Below, one piece after another: positions 51,584 to 61,508 of a stretch of 64,000 nt of DNA. The DNA comes from Paenibacillus anaericanus (GTDB lineage Bacteria > Bacillota > Bacilli > Paenibacillales > Paenibacillaceae). Both the position numbers and the translations under genes were made by a program. A model generated the notes under the pieces. That model searched no databases, was not told the DNA's origin, and worked only from the letters and a program-made list of their open reading frames with translations. Each line of letters opens with the position of its first letter. Within the stretch, counting starts at the first letter, position 1. The stretch covers positions 62,001 to 126,000 of the forward strand of contig NZ_RZNY01000004.1 in NCBI RefSeq assembly GCF_003994475.1, given 5' to 3'.

Positions 51584-53312
51584 AAGGTGCCTCCTCTCCC
51601 TTCAGTTGAGACTGCCGGATATCCCGGTAGACATCACTGCTTAGAAGAAGCTCTTCATGAGTACCTTGGGCTACGATCCTACCATTCTCCAAAATGAGGA
51701 TGCGATTGGCATCTATGACAGACGAGACCCGCTGGGTAATCAATATGTTTGTGCTATTCCGCATCTGTACTTTTAGCATTTGCTTGATCCGCGATTCAGT
51801 CACCGCGTCCAGTGCACTAGTACTGTCGTCCATGATAAGGATCATCGGACGGATCAGCAGTGCTCGAGCAATCGATAAACGCTGCTTCTGGCCACCGGAC
51901 AGATTGACGCCGCGTTGACCCAATATAGTGTCGTACCCCTGTGGAAGACCTATGATGAAATTGTGAGCCTCAGCGGTTATGGCAGCTTGTTCAACTTCCT
52001 CCGCGGTAGCATCAGGGCGTCCATAGCGGATATTGTCACGAATGGTTCCACTGAACAGAATCGTTTGCTGCATGACAAGCCCTATTCGGCTTCGTAAGTG
52101 TTCCAGTCCCATTTCTCGAACATCCGTGCCATCGATCATAATCGAACCAGACATCACTTCGTAAAGCCTTGGAATAAGGCTGACGAGCGTCGACTTCCCC
52201 GCGCCAGTGGCACCAAGAATCGCAACCGTTTCGCCCGGCTCTGCAACAAAGTTGATCTCTCTCAGAACGAGGTGCTGATCATCTTTGTGATAAGAGAACG
52301 ACACATTATTGAATTTGATACGTCCGTTATGTATCACGTCGGTCTTGGCTGAAGGAGCATCGATAATTTCGCTCGTTGTGGCAAGCACTTCGTTCACCCG
52401 GTCCGCTGACACCTTTGCCCGAGAGACAAAAGTAAGCGCATTGCTAAGCATCAACATCGACATCAATAGTTGGGTTACATAATTGATAAAAGCGATCAAA
52501 TCACCAACCGGAAGCCCGTAGTTCCAGCTTTGCAGTCCTCCGAACCAAAGCACGGCAACAATACTTGCATTTAGGATCAGCATCATGAGCGGAAGATTTA
52601 GCGCCATAAGGCGCACGGCCTTGATTGCTGTTTGGGTATATTCCGTGTTAGCGACATCAAACCGCTTCTTCTCTTGTCTGGCTCGGACAAAAGCCTTAAT
52701 CACACGAATTCCAGAAATATTCTCCTGAAGTACTGTATTGACGCCGTCCAGTTTGACTTGCATTTTCGCAAACAAAGGAAATGAGAGTTTGATTAGTACA
52801 TACAAAATTATAAATAGCAAAGGAACGGAGATAAGCAGGATGAGGGTCAACGATGGGCTGATCCGGATGGCCATCACCAGGCTGCCGATTAGTAGCAGTG
52901 GTGAACGTACAAACATACGTAGAATCATCTGCACAAATGTCTGTAGCTGCACTACGTCATTCGTTAGCCGAGTAATCAATGATCCCGTCTTTAAGCGGTC
53001 TAAATTTTGATTAGAGAATGACTGGGTATGTTCGAAGAGACGAATCCGCAAATCGTTACCGAAATTCTGGGATGCAATACTTGAAAAAATGCTGCAACCT
53101 GCCCCTCCGATTACACCGATAAATGCCACGCCCAACATCGTTAGTCCAGTCGTAACGATATGCGCCAAATCGTTCGTCATGATGCCCTTGTTCACAATGC
53201 TTGCCATTAGTGTAGGCTGCATTAAATCCATAAACACCTCTATCACCATCAACAACGGTGCTAGCAAGCACCATAGCCAGTAAGGCTTCAAAAAACTCTT
53301 AAGTTTCCACAT
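51576..53312 (-). CDS. ABC exporter half-transporter (YfiB-like)
   Basis: The 578-residue partner: six TM helices and ATPase domain with Walker A GATGAGKST, signature LSGGQKQ and Walker B ILIMDDSTSALD. The catalytic Glu after Walker B is Asp-Ser (DDSTS), as in the degenerate site of heterodimeric exporters such as BmrC/YfiB types. Start ATG at 53312 with GAAGGTGAACG upstream. First gene of the two-gene operon. Confidence 0.94.
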   Translation of the reverse strand: MWKLKSFLKPYWLWCLLAPLLMVIEVFMDLMQPTLMASIVNKGIMTNDLAHIVTTGLTMLGVAFIGVIGGAGCSIFSSIASQNFGNDLRIRLFEHTQSFSNQNLDRLKTGSLITRLTNDVVQLQTFVQMILRMFVRSPLLLIGSLVMAIRISPSLTLILLISVPLLFIILYVLIKLSFPLFAKMQVKLDGVNTVLQENISGIRVIKAFVRARQEKKRFDVANTEYTQTAIKAVRLMALNLPLMMLILNASIVAVLWFGGLQSWNYGLPVGDLIAFINYVTQLLMSMLMLSNALTFVSRAKVSADRVNEVLATTSEIIDAPSAKTDVIHNGRIKFNNVSFSYHKDDQHLVLREINFVAEPGETVAILGATGAGKSTLVSLIPRLYEVMSGSIMIDGTDVREMGLEHLRSRIGLVMQQTILFSGTIRDNIRYGRPDATAEEVEQAAITAEAHNFIIGLPQGYDTILGQRGVNLSGGQKQRLSIARALLIRPMILIMDDSTSALDAVTESRIKQMLKVQMRNSTNILITQRVSSVIDANRILILENGRIVAQGTHEELLLSSDVYRDIRQSQLKGEEAPYV

Positions 53313-53374
53313 TCGTTCACCTTCGATTCTATATTGCTTACTGAAATAATTAATCCAACCAACAGGTGTTTAGT

Positions 53375-53860
53375 TTAGGACAGATAAGTGATTTTTGACA
53401 TAATAGGCGTTCTTGGTTTGGCATTTGGAACTTCCGCAGGATATCCCACTCCAAATATACCAATAACATCATAATCTTTCGGCACACCAAGAATGTCACG
53501 ATTATGGGGTAAAGCGCCCAAAGAAGCCCAATATGAACCTACACCCGCTTCATGAGCAGCCAATAAGAAATTTTGTGCGAAACATGAAGAAGCCATGACA
53601 TTCTCATCACGTTCGAACGAAGTTGCGGCAGGTTTGGATAATATGGCAAAAACTACAGGGGCGCTACCAAAGTCTGTTTTATGATTTAATTTCGCTCTGG
53701 TATCTGGTCCAAGAAAAAGAAGCTCCCAAGGTTCGGTCATGCGATGATTAGGCGCGTAACTTGCAGCTTCGAGCCAATTCATCAGATCACTTTCACCAAT
53801 CGGATCCGGCTTAAACATTTTTATCGTTCTACGAGTCTTAATTAAATTGGTTATTGTCAT
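53375..53860 (-). CDS. Nitroreductase-family protein
   Basis: A 161-residue flavin-dependent oxidoreductase-fold protein, on the short side for the family (DRG/YdjA-like nitroreductases). FMN contacts are the TRRTIKMF start, YAPNHRMTEPWELLFL and GSYWASLG. It reduces nitro or quinone compounds or other electrophiles with NAD(P)H. Its ATG lies inside the end of the His-rich gene (23-base overlap), so they are co-transcribed and share the tandem operators upstream at 54241-54284. Confidence 0.88.
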   Translation of the reverse strand: MTITNLIKTRRTIKMFKPDPIGESDLMNWLEAASYAPNHRMTEPWELLFLGPDTRAKLNHKTDFGSAPVVFAILSKPAATSFERDENVMASSCFAQNFLLAAHEAGVGSYWASLGALPHNRDILGVPKDYDVIGIFGVGYPAEVPNAKPRTPIMSKITYLS

Positions 53861-54218
53861 TTTTTATTCCATCTCCATCGTTTTTATTATTGTTAGAAGT
53901 TCTATCTTCCGAAGATATCTCATGAAGCTGAAACATATGGATAAACTCTTCAATAATCGCTTCAGTTGCTTTTAATTCACCGCTAATGACTTGTTTGATC
54001 GATTCTAGCTCAGGCTCATTTAATTGCCGCTGCAAAGTAGCACGATTCACATTAAGCTTATCCAAGAATGCTGTAGCTCTGCCGCGGCGAAAGGTTTGTG
54101 CGCTTTTTGGATGAGGTTCGCAAGACTCTTTGTGACCATGTTTATCCATGTGCTCTAAACCTCTGTGTTCTCTGTGTTCCCTATGACCGTGGTGCTTACC
54201 TTTAAATCCTTCTCGCAT
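53838..54218 (-). CDS. His-rich small protein co-transcribed with the nitroreductase
   Basis: A 126-residue protein with an N-terminal His/Arg/Glu-rich stretch (HHGHREHREHRG, MDKHGHKE) that could bind metal ions, a helical middle (FLDKLNVNRATLQRQLNEPE) and an Asn/Asp-rich tail. GAGGAGG lies 8 nt before the ATG at 54218; upstream in-frame codons to 54329 lie in the operator region. The middle resembles a DNA-binding or SHOCT-like helical pair, but this is weak. Function unknown. Confidence 0.75.
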   Translation of the reverse strand: MREGFKGKHHGHREHREHRGLEHMDKHGHKESCEPHPKSAQTFRRGRATAFLDKLNVNRATLQRQLNEPELESIKQVISGELKATEAIIEEFIHMFQLHEISSEDRTSNNNKNDGDGIKNDNNQFN

Positions 54219-54240
54219 ATTTTTTCCTCCTCTATATTGT

Positions 54241-54284
54241 GTATACAAACGTATACATTGATCTAGTTGTATACAAATGTATAC
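54241..54284. promoter_or_regulatory. Tandem palindromic operators of the His-rich/nitroreductase operon
   Basis: Two 16-bp palindromic copies, GTATACAAACGTATAC (54241-54256) and GTATACAAATGTATAC (54269-54284), differ at one base and start 28 bases apart. They lie directly upstream of the RBS of the His-rich gene. TetR or PadR-like repressors typically use such sites; the cognate regulator is not obvious in the window. Confidence 0.75.
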
Positions 54285-54340
54285 GAAGTCGTCTATTCCT
54301 GTCAAGATTATTTTGGTAATCCACATCACATCAATGATGC

Positions 54341-54374
54341 AAAAAAATAAGAGCTTGTGTTAACAAGCTCTTAT
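54341..54374 (-). terminator. Terminator after the 169-residue lipoprotein gene
   Basis: ATAAGAGCTTGT / ACAAGCTCTTAT (12-bp stem) is followed on the minus strand by seven T residues. Located 22 bases past the lipoprotein stop. Confidence 0.9.
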
Positions 54375-54396
54375 CGATAAGTGATGTGCGCACTCT

Positions 54397-54906
54397 TTAT
54401 TCTAACTTCAATTTTTTAATTGCTTTTTGAAATTGTGGTTCGTATTTCGCAGGTTTATCCATATCAGCATGTGCCCAATAAAATAGCATCACATTTTCTG
54501 CTTCATAAATACGAGGAATCATCATGTCATATTTTTCCCTTTGTTTATTAAAATCTTCCAACCCTTTTTTGCGTGCATGTTCTGATTCAAAAACATAAAT
54601 TGAAACCTGCTCTAATTTAGTTGGGTCTATATTTTCGATAGGATTACCTACTGTAAAGTTATTCGGTTTATTATTGTTCAACAACCAATCATAACCGTCT
54701 TCAACGGTTATTAATTCAAGTCCTTCTGCCTGCAAAGCTATTTTGAAGTCTTCCAATGTTATTTTGGCCATACTTGTCAGTTCATTTCCTTCTGTGTATT
54801 CCTCCACTACTTCTTTTTGACTGGGTTTGTTTTCAATTGATCCGTTAAAACATCCTGTCAAAGCAATTACCATAACACATGGCAGTAGAATGTATTTTAG
54901 TTTCAC
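54397..54906 (-). CDS. Small lipoprotein of unknown function
   Basis: A 169-residue exported lipoprotein. It starts at GTG 54906 (AAGGAGG 7 nt upstream) with VKLKYILLPCVMVIALTGC, lipobox LTGC. The mature part is hydrophilic with QVSIYVFESEHARKKGLEDF, resembling small Bacillales surface lipoproteins of unknown role. Upstream in-frame codons to 54987 are not supported by an RBS. Confidence 0.82.
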   Translation of the reverse strand: MKLKYILLPCVMVIALTGCFNGSIENKPSQKEVVEEYTEGNELTSMAKITLEDFKIALQAEGLELITVEDGYDWLLNNNKPNNFTVGNPIENIDPTKLEQVSIYVFESEHARKKGLEDFNKQREKYDMMIPRIYEAENVMLFYWAHADMDKPAKYEPQFQKAIKKLKLE

Positions 54907-55081
54907 ATATTTTCCTCCTTCTTCCCTCAATGAAATAAACGAGAAATATAGAGATTTTGTTGCTCTAACTTGCAACCAAGGATTCAAGGCGGGACAACAA
55001 CGTGTACCCTTAAATCAAAAAAAGCCGCTAATATAGCGACTCTTAAGGTCATAACCAGTCAAAGGATCCCTCCAACTAAAA

Positions 55082-55105
55082 AACCCGTCTTTGTTCAGAC
55101 GGGTT
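55082..55105 (-). terminator. Terminator after the SDR gene
   Basis: AACCCGTCT / AGACGGGTT with a 6-nt loop, followed on the minus strand by TTTTTTAG. Confidence 0.85.
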
Positions 55106-55151
55106 AGTTCTTATTACAGCGCACGCTTTTTTTATTTAATGATGATACGGT

Positions 55152-56054
55152 TTAAGGCGTTGGCGTACCACCATTAGCATTAAGGGTTTCCCCACTGATA
55201 TAACTCGATTCCTGACTGGCCAAGAACACATAAGCCGGAGCCATTTCTACAGGTAGTCCTGGTCGACCAAGCGGCGTATTCTCACCGAAGTGTGCCAACT
55301 TCTCTGTTGGTTGTCCACCCGCTACTTGCAGCGGTGTCCATACGGGACCTGGTGCCACAACGTTTACTCGAATCCCCTTGCTCGCAACTTGCTGTGCGAG
55401 GGCTTTACTAAAGGTGTTAATTGCCGATTTCGTAGTAGCATAATCTAATAGAATGGGTGATGGTTTATAAGCTTGAATTGAAGAAGTATTAATGATTGAA
55501 CTGCCCGGCTTCATATGTTGTACCGCAGCCTTACAGAGCCAGAATAGAGAATATACATTGGTCTTGAATGTGGCATCGAATTGTTCGGTTGTTAGATCTG
55601 CAATCTCCTCCACGAACTGCTGCTTGCCAGCCACGTTGGCAAGAATATCGATTCCGCCTAGTTTTTCCACCGCAGCCGCAATCAGTTGCTCGCAAAATTG
55701 CTCGTCCTTCAGGTCACCAGGAATGGCTATGACTTTCCTGCCCTCTTCTTCGAGTAATTTGACCACCTCTTGAGCATCCGCCTCTTCCTCCGGCAAGTAT
55801 GACAGTAGCACATCTGCACCTTCACGTGCAAAAGCAATCGCTGTCGCACGGCCAATTCCACTGTCGGCCCCTGTAACCACAGCTTTACGTCCCTTTAATC
55901 TTCCAGTTCCGCTGTAGCTTGTCTCCCCTGCATCAGGTACGGGGGACATTTTCTTTTGTAGTCCTGGTTCCGGCTGTTTCTGCTTCCATTCTGCTGTTGC
56001 TTTCGGAAATTGTGTTGTTGGATCCTGCATCGAGTATTGGTCTTGATCTCGCAT
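55152..56054 (-). CDS. Short-chain dehydrogenase/reductase (YhxC/YdaD-like)
   Basis: The 300-residue NAD(P)-dependent oxidoreductase has a hydrophilic N-terminal extension (about 45 residues, typical of the general-stress YdaD/YhxC group), the cofactor motif [18 protein letters not shown], catalytic Ser in [10 protein letters not shown] and Tyr-x3-Lys in DYATTKSA. The C-terminal GETLNANGG is the family end. ATG at 56054 has AGGAGG 8 nt upstream; a TTG two codons earlier is rejected. Probably stress-linked; the substrate is unknown. Confidence 0.92.
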   Translation of the reverse strand: MRDQDQYSMQDPTTQFPKATAEWKQKQPEPGLQKKMSPVPDAGETSYSGTGRLKGRKAVVTGADSGIGRATAIAFAREGADVLLSYLPEEEADAQEVVKLLEEEGRKVIAIPGDLKDEQFCEQLIAAAVEKLGGIDILANVAGKQQFVEEIADLTTEQFDATFKTNVYSLFWLCKAAVQHMKPGSSIINTSSIQAYKPSPILLDYATTKSAINTFSKALAQQVASKGIRVNVVAPGPVWTPLQVAGGQPTEKLAHFGENTPLGRPGLPVEMAPAYVFLASQESSYISGETLNANGGTPTP

Positions 56055-56234
56055 AGTCAATTCCTCCTCTTGGTTCTAAGTTTGTATTCAGTAGTTGTCC
56101 AAAAGTAACACTCTTCTCTTTTTGTAACCGAGATCGGGAATATTTAAACGTGCTAGACTAAAAATACGATTATTTCCCTTGTTCTTGGCCTATGATAATG
56201 ATGAAAGCTACAGCTAGAGAGTGAGGGAAGTGAA

Positions 56235-57098
56235 TTGAGCAAGACTCCGCGAAAGAAAAGGCGTTGGCGTATGAGGGTTTTGATAGGAATGGGCGTAGTA
56301 CTTGTGTTGATAGTCTCCCTGCAACGCTGGACACTTGCAGCTGAACCGTCCGCCCATTGGACGCCCGATTACACTAAGGTCGATTTATCTACAATTCTAA
56401 CGAAGGAAGTTCTGAGTGAGAATGACTACGAGATCCTACTCAAGCAATCTGGACTTGGTCGTCCAGTGGTTGACAATCTTCTTGCTACAGGAAATGAGAA
56501 TACGATTTATCGAATGCAAAATCAATTCTTCACCACTCCTCTACTAGTTCGCGAAAAAAATAGTCCGATATCAAAAGAAGAATTCGTAGTAGACGAAAAT
56601 GGTAAATATATAGCGGGAACCGAGATGATTGCACTTGAAGATGGAGACATCTTGATCACTCAAAACTCACTCACCTTTGGCTGGCGGAATGGACATGCGG
56701 CAATCGTGGTAGATGCGAACAAAGGAAAGACGTTGGAGTCAGCCGTCCTGGGGGAGAATTCCGGTATCCAAACCATTGGGAAATGGGAAAAATACCCGAG
56801 TTTTCTTGTCTTTCGCTTAAAAGACAGCTCTGCTGAAGATAGGCGTACAATTGCACAGGAAGCGGTCAAACGGCTCAGTGGCGTACCCTATGGTTTTGGA
56901 GCAGGGATATGGACTGCCAAGCACCCTGATAATATGTTAAAGGAAACACATTGTGCTCACCTGGTGTGGGAAGCTTACCGTCAGTTTGGTTACGACTTGG
57001 ACAGCAATGGTGGCAGGCTTATCACACCAAGAAGTATTGCAGATAGCCCACTCTTAGAGCTTAAACAGGTCTATGGTATGAATCCAGATGAGCTGTAA
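56235..57098 (+). CDS. YiiX/NlpC-P60-like cysteine peptidase-fold protein, membrane anchored
   Basis: A 287-residue protein with one N-terminal TM/signal segment (VLIGMGVVLVLIVSLQRWTL) and a permuted papain-like (YiiX/YebB) domain. GDILITQNSLTFGWRNGHAAIVV holds the conserved His/Asn region and KETHCAHLVWEAYRQFG the conserved Cys. This suggests hydrolysis of amide bonds in cell-wall or lipid-linked substrates outside the membrane. The start is TTG at 56235 with GAGGGA upstream. It stands alone and ends in a terminator. Confidence 0.8.
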   Translation: MSKTPRKKRRWRMRVLIGMGVVLVLIVSLQRWTLAAEPSAHWTPDYTKVDLSTILTKEVLSENDYEILLKQSGLGRPVVDNLLATGNENTIYRMQNQFFTTPLLVREKNSPISKEEFVVDENGKYIAGTEMIALEDGDILITQNSLTFGWRNGHAAIVVDANKGKTLESAVLGENSGIQTIGKWEKYPSFLVFRLKDSSAEDRRTIAQEAVKRLSGVPYGFGAGIWTAKHPDNMLKETHCAHLVWEAYRQFGYDLDSNGGRLITPRSIADSPLLELKQVYGMNPDEL

Positions 57099-57122
57099 AC
57101 ACCTATTATGCAGCAAAAAAAA

Positions 57123-57146
57123 CACCCTCTAAGAATCTAGAGGGTG
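57123..57146 (+). terminator. Terminator after the YiiX-like gene
   Basis: CACCCTCTA / TAGAGGGTG with a 6-nt loop and preceding A8 run; it can serve both convergent genes. Confidence 0.75.
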
Positions 57147-57185
57147 CTGAAATATTATTTGTAGCCATGCTAGCTTTAGCAAATG

Positions 57186-58340
57186 TTACCTCTTCTCCCT
57201 CTTCCTTTTTCTAACAAATAGAAGGATTAGTAACACAGGTATCGCTATGGAAATACTTTTAGCTGCGAGAAAGGATTTGCTCTCCTCGTTCAATGGACCT
57301 CTTAGCTTGTCTATTATGTGTTGACTTGTAATTAACGGGATTAATTGTTTGGAATAAACTTGATTATCGTTCGAGTCCATCACTACGAGCTGACCATTAT
57401 TTTCATTTAATTCAACTTTGAATGATTCGGATTTCTTACTTGTAAAAACTAATTGATCCGGAACCTGAAACCGATCTTGGTATTTCTGAATCAATAAAGG
57501 ATCTACTGTATACTGATTGGTTTGATAGTTGTTAAATCCATAATCAAAGAGGTTCTCCATATCGCTATAGGCTAACTCTGCTGAACCCGCATTTAAAGTA
57601 ACCGCGATCCATTCCGAGCCATCCCTCATGGCAGAGGCAACCAATGTATAACCGGACTGAAGAACATAACCATTCTTCACGCCAGTTGTCCCTTCATAAC
57701 GCCACAAAAGTCGATTGTGATTAAAGATTGTTGTCTCCCATCCCTCGCCTATCCACTCCAGACTCTTGGTACCGACTATAGATCGAAACAATGGATTATT
57801 CATCGCGTATTGTGTGATAATCGCCATATCGTAAGCTGTTGTTACATGGTTTACATCGAACAGCCCATGCGGATTTTGAAATGTAGTATTTCGAGTACCT
57901 ATCTTGTCCCTAATAAATTGATTCATTCGTTCTGCAAATTGCGCTTCACTTCCATCAATATGTTCGGCAATAGCGGTTGCTGCATCGTTGCCTGAATTAA
58001 TTAGCATGCCTTGTATAAGCTTTAACATTGGAACCTGTTCACCTTCGAGTAAGTACACTCTTGTACCGTCAATATTTCTCGCATTCTTGCTAACGGTTAC
58101 AATATCTTTTATATTTCCTTCTTCAATCGCGATGATTCCTGTAACAATTTTGGTGATACTTGCGGGATACATCAACTTTTCGCTATCTTGTTCAAATAAA
58201 ATAGTTCCTGTAGTTCCATCGATCAAAATTACTGATTCACTATTAAGCGGCTGAATCGCCTTGATTTCCATAGCATAAGCCTGCTTTTGGAAACTAAAAA
58301 TGATGGTCAACATTAATAATAATGCAAAGAATCTTTTCAT
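57186..58340 (-). CDS. dacF: D-alanyl-D-alanine carboxypeptidase (DacF-like)
   Basis: A 384-residue low-molecular-weight penicillin-binding protein that trims the terminal D-Ala of the stem peptide. It has a signal peptide (MKRFFALLLMLTIIFSFQKQAYA), catalytic Ser61-x2-Lys64 (PASITK), SGN at 116-118 (INSGND) and a KxG motif in the form Lys222-Asn-Gly224 rather than KTG. The C-terminal part ends in a TM helix (SIAIPVLLILLFV) and basic tail for membrane anchoring. DacF of Bacillus acts in spore cortex synthesis. The gene symbol is by similarity only. Confidence 0.88.
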   Translation of the reverse strand: MKRFFALLLMLTIIFSFQKQAYAMEIKAIQPLNSESVILIDGTTGTILFEQDSEKLMYPASITKIVTGIIAIEEGNIKDIVTVSKNARNIDGTRVYLLEGEQVPMLKLIQGMLINSGNDAATAIAEHIDGSEAQFAERMNQFIRDKIGTRNTTFQNPHGLFDVNHVTTAYDMAIITQYAMNNPLFRSIVGTKSLEWIGEGWETTIFNHNRLLWRYEGTTGVKNGYVLQSGYTLVASAMRDGSEWIAVTLNAGSAELAYSDMENLFDYGFNNYQTNQYTVDPLLIQKYQDRFQVPDQLVFTSKKSESFKVELNENNGQLVVMDSNDNQVYSKQLIPLITSQHIIDKLRGPLNEESKSFLAAKSISIAIPVLLILLFVRKRKREKR

Positions 58341-58555
58341 TTAGCAAATCCTTTTCTTGTTATAGAGTTCAGTTACTATGTATCATTCTCTATTAATGGT
58401 TCAGCACATTAATCAATTATCTAATATTTGATCTTACCTAGTACTGCGAATTAACTCAAGGTATATTATCACTGACACAATTTTTTTATCACTTCTATTA
58501 ATTATGAAGTAAAACAGTTGAACCTATGCAAAAGTCGCTAAATCAAGATAGTGTA

Positions 58556-58596
58556 AAAAAAGACGTGATGGTTGTGGAAACCATCACGTCTTTTTT
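58556..58596 (-). terminator. Terminator after the NhaC gene
   Basis: AAAAAAGACGTGATGGTT / AACCATCACGTCTTTTTT is an 18-bp near-perfect stem with T tail on both strands. Confidence 0.92.
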
Positions 58597-58614
58597 GTAT
58601 TAAACTCAATTAAA

Positions 58615-59991
58615 TCACTTATCCCTACCTAACGAGTTCCTTTGCAATCTAGGTATCAATGCATAGGCAAACGTAAATAACGGGCTTAACCACAAGAAGG
58701 TTGCATAGGGTACATATTCGATTACCGGAACACCAAGTGTAGCTGCGAAAAAAGCACCGCTGACGCCCCATGGAATCAATGGATTAACGAGTGTCCCGCA
58801 ATCTTCCAGTGTACGAGATAGTGTCTTCGCTGGAATATCTCTACGGGTGTACTCATCCTTGAACATTTGACCAGGCAGAAGGATCGAGAGATATTGCTCT
58901 CCTGTCATACCGTTAACCGCAATAGATGATGCACCTGTCATCAGTACAATGCTACTTTTACGCTTCAGTGGTTGAATGACTTTATGGAAGAAGGCTTCGA
59001 TAACGCCGCAATGCTGTAACAGTCCTCCTAATGATAAAGCGATTAAAATCAGAGATACGGACCACATCATTGATTGCAAGCCACCGCGATTTACGATGGA
59101 AGCGACTGTTTCATTGGTGATAGAGCTCTGGTAGCCGCTCTGCATCACGCTGAACCAGACATCCACTGCCGTTTGTTGCTGAATGAAGGCAGTCACTAGA
59201 AGTCCAGTGACAATACCAACGATTAGCGTTGGGATAATCGGAACCTTCTTGATGGAGCAGGCAATAACAGCAAGCGGCGAAATCAACGTTAACCAATGAA
59301 TATGAAATCCATCTTGTAAGGCAAGTTTAATTTGTTGTAATGATGATAAATCGATAGTATCGGTTGTTGGCACGAGCAGGAAAAAGACCGTAGTCACGAC
59401 AAGCGCCGGAACCGTTGTGTACACCATGTTGCGAATATGTGTGAATAAAGATATACCCGCCACCGCAGGGGCAAAATTCGTTGTATCGGATAATGGTGAC
59501 ATCTTATCACCAAAACAAGCACCACAAACGACCGCTCCTGCAGCCAAGGCCGGAGAAACCCCCGTCGTTAAGGCAATCCCCATGAAGGCGACGCCAATCG
59601 TACTGACTGTAGTGAAGGAGCTTCCCGTGAACATAGAGACGACGATCGTGACATATAACGCACTCACCGCAAAATAATGCGGGTTAATATAATCCATACC
59701 ATAGTATAAAAGCGTCGGCACTGTACCACTCATCATCCACACGGCAATCAGTATACCGATGAGCGAAAGGATGAGAACCGGCATAATGGCCGTTTGAATG
59801 CCTTGAATGATGGCGGATTCGAGCTTCTGCCAAGTAAAGCCGAATAGGCGTAATAGCGTGGCTGTGCCAACGGTTGTTGCGAGAAGCGGGAGATGCGGTT
59901 CCGCTTTTAAGAGAAAGATAGATACAAATAGAAATGCTAGAATAAAGACAATAAGAATGATGCTTTTTGAGAAACTAAGCTGTCGGTCCAT
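58615..59991 (-). CDS. NhaC-family Na+/H+ antiporter
   Basis: A 458-residue membrane protein with about 12 TM helices of the NhaC type. GVSPALAAGAVVCGACFGDKMSPLSDTT is the diagnostic loop, and NGMTGEQYLSILLPGQMF and VNPLIPWGVSGAFFA are further family signatures. It exchanges Na+ (or malate-Na+/lactate in MleN-like members) for H+. ATG at 59991 is 10 nt after AAGGAG; another ATG at 59997 has only 4-nt spacing. It stands alone with its own terminator. Confidence 0.92.
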   Translation of the reverse strand: MDRQLSFSKSIILIVFILAFLFVSIFLLKAEPHLPLLATTVGTATLLRLFGFTWQKLESAIIQGIQTAIMPVLILSLIGILIAVWMMSGTVPTLLYYGMDYINPHYFAVSALYVTIVVSMFTGSSFTTVSTIGVAFMGIALTTGVSPALAAGAVVCGACFGDKMSPLSDTTNFAPAVAGISLFTHIRNMVYTTVPALVVTTVFFLLVPTTDTIDLSSLQQIKLALQDGFHIHWLTLISPLAVIACSIKKVPIIPTLIVGIVTGLLVTAFIQQQTAVDVWFSVMQSGYQSSITNETVASIVNRGGLQSMMWSVSLILIALSLGGLLQHCGVIEAFFHKVIQPLKRKSSIVLMTGASSIAVNGMTGEQYLSILLPGQMFKDEYTRRDIPAKTLSRTLEDCGTLVNPLIPWGVSGAFFAATLGVPVIEYVPYATFLWLSPLFTFAYALIPRLQRNSLGRDK

Positions 59992-60224
59992 GATCATGAG
60001 GCTCCTTATACATTGTTGTAGCTTTTGAAGATTGATTCAAATCCTTATATATCGCTTCGATAATATCTTGTAGGATAGGGTAATCATCTTTTTCGCTTTT
60101 ATGCTTTTTGGCTTTTGCGCATTGAAGCATAGGTTAATATAAACGATAAATAGGAATAGCGTCAATGTTATGTACATCCAAAGCAGGATTATTCATCCAA
60201 ATGGACAGTCGTTGTAAATTACAT

Positions 60225-60266
60225 AGCCCGGAAATTCCAAGTGACTCCGATGGAATATTCCGGGCT
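60225..60266 (-). terminator. Terminator after the VWA gene
   Basis: AGCCCGGAA / TTCCGGGCT with an extended, partly paired interior (ATTCCAA/TGGAAT) lies 16 bases past the stop. Confidence 0.8.
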
Positions 60267-60281
60267 GTTAAGCTACCTTGT

Positions 60282-61505
60282 TTATAGGTTTTTCGCTTCG
60301 CCTATCCGATTTGCCATCTCATTTAGGTCTAATCCCTTCAATGCTCCTTCAATTAATTCAGGAAGCCGATCTGGCGAGCAACCGAAACATGGAATGCCAA
60401 AGGACGCCAACTTCTTAGCTACAGCATCATCGTAACTTGGTATTCCTTGATCTGATAGAGCGAGCAGACAAACTGCCTTCACTCCTGCTTGCTGCAACTC
60501 TGCCATTCTGCGTAGCAGTTCAGATCGATTACCTCCCTCGTATAGGTCAGAAACGAGAATGAAAATAGTCTTTTTTGGTTCTGCAATAAACTGTTCACAG
60601 TAAGCTACCGATTTGTTAATGTCTGTTCCACCACCAAGCTGTACGCCGAATAACATGTCAACCGGATCCTCGGCACACTGCTCGCTAAGGTCAACGACTT
60701 CCGTATCAAATACGATGACTTTAGTGTCTAAAGAAGGCATGCTGGCAAAAATCGAACCCACAATCGATGCATAGATAACAGAATTCGCCATGGAGCCGCT
60801 TTGGTCAATATCCAGAATGACGGTCCACTCCTTACTTCTGCGCGCTCGGTCGAAAAAGTAAACCTTTTCCGGTATGAGTAGCTGTCGGTCCATATTATAA
60901 TGTTTCAAATTTTTACGGATGGTCGTATTCCAGTCGAGTCCAGAAGCTGACGGTAGCGGCGAGTGTTGCCTCCGATTCAATGCCCCCGTTACAGCCCGGC
61001 GCATATCATCGGCGAGTCGTTTGGTTATTTCCTCTACCACCGCTTTTACGAGTTGCCGCGCTGTATCTTTTGTCTTCTCAGGAATATGTCCTTTTAATGA
61101 CATCAATGTCGCCACCATCTGGATATCAGGCTTCACTTGAGACAGTAGTTCAGGTTCGAACAGGAGCTGAGTTAACCCCTTCCGTTCAATGGCATCTGCC
61201 TGAATAATAGATACAACATCTGGCGGGAAAAATGACCGGATATCACCGAGCCATTTGGCGAGCTTGGGGGAAGATGCCCCCAAGCTTGCTGACTTTCGGC
61301 CCCCGGCGGATCCTGAACCGCTAGAATCCATACCACTTAACCCAGATGTTCCATCATAAATAGCTGCCAGCGCTTCATCCATTAACCTTGATTCCTCATC
61401 GAGCAGAGGGCCGATAGTTGTTCCATAGGATTGTAGCTTCGGCTCAGCATCTGCCCCAAGAATCAACCTCCATCTTTTTACCTGCTCCTCATGATTCATC
61501 GTCAT
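60282..61505 (-). CDS. VWA-domain protein of the MoxR/DUF5682 cluster
   Basis: The 407-residue protein carries a C-terminal von Willebrand A domain (about 225-395) with intact MIDAS Asp234-x-Ser236-x-Ser238 (DIDQSGSMAN) and GGGTDINKSV. The N-terminal half is helical with a Ser/Gly-rich linker. Such VWA proteins bind metal-dependently to partners that AAA+ MoxR ATPases then remodel. The start lies 3 bases after the DUF5682 stop, so the two are co-translated. The ATPase itself should lie beyond the window edge. Confidence 0.88.
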   Translation of the reverse strand: MTMNHEEQVKRWRLILGADAEPKLQSYGTTIGPLLDEESRLMDEALAAIYDGTSGLSGMDSSGSGSAGGRKSASLGASSPKLAKWLGDIRSFFPPDVVSIIQADAIERKGLTQLLFEPELLSQVKPDIQMVATLMSLKGHIPEKTKDTARQLVKAVVEEITKRLADDMRRAVTGALNRRQHSPLPSASGLDWNTTIRKNLKHYNMDRQLLIPEKVYFFDRARRSKEWTVILDIDQSGSMANSVIYASIVGSIFASMPSLDTKVIVFDTEVVDLSEQCAEDPVDMLFGVQLGGGTDINKSVAYCEQFIAEPKKTIFILVSDLYEGGNRSELLRRMAELQQAGVKAVCLLALSDQGIPSYDDAVAKKLASFGIPCFGCSPDRLPELIEGALKGLDLNEMANRIGEAKNL

Positions 61506-61508
61506 AAC

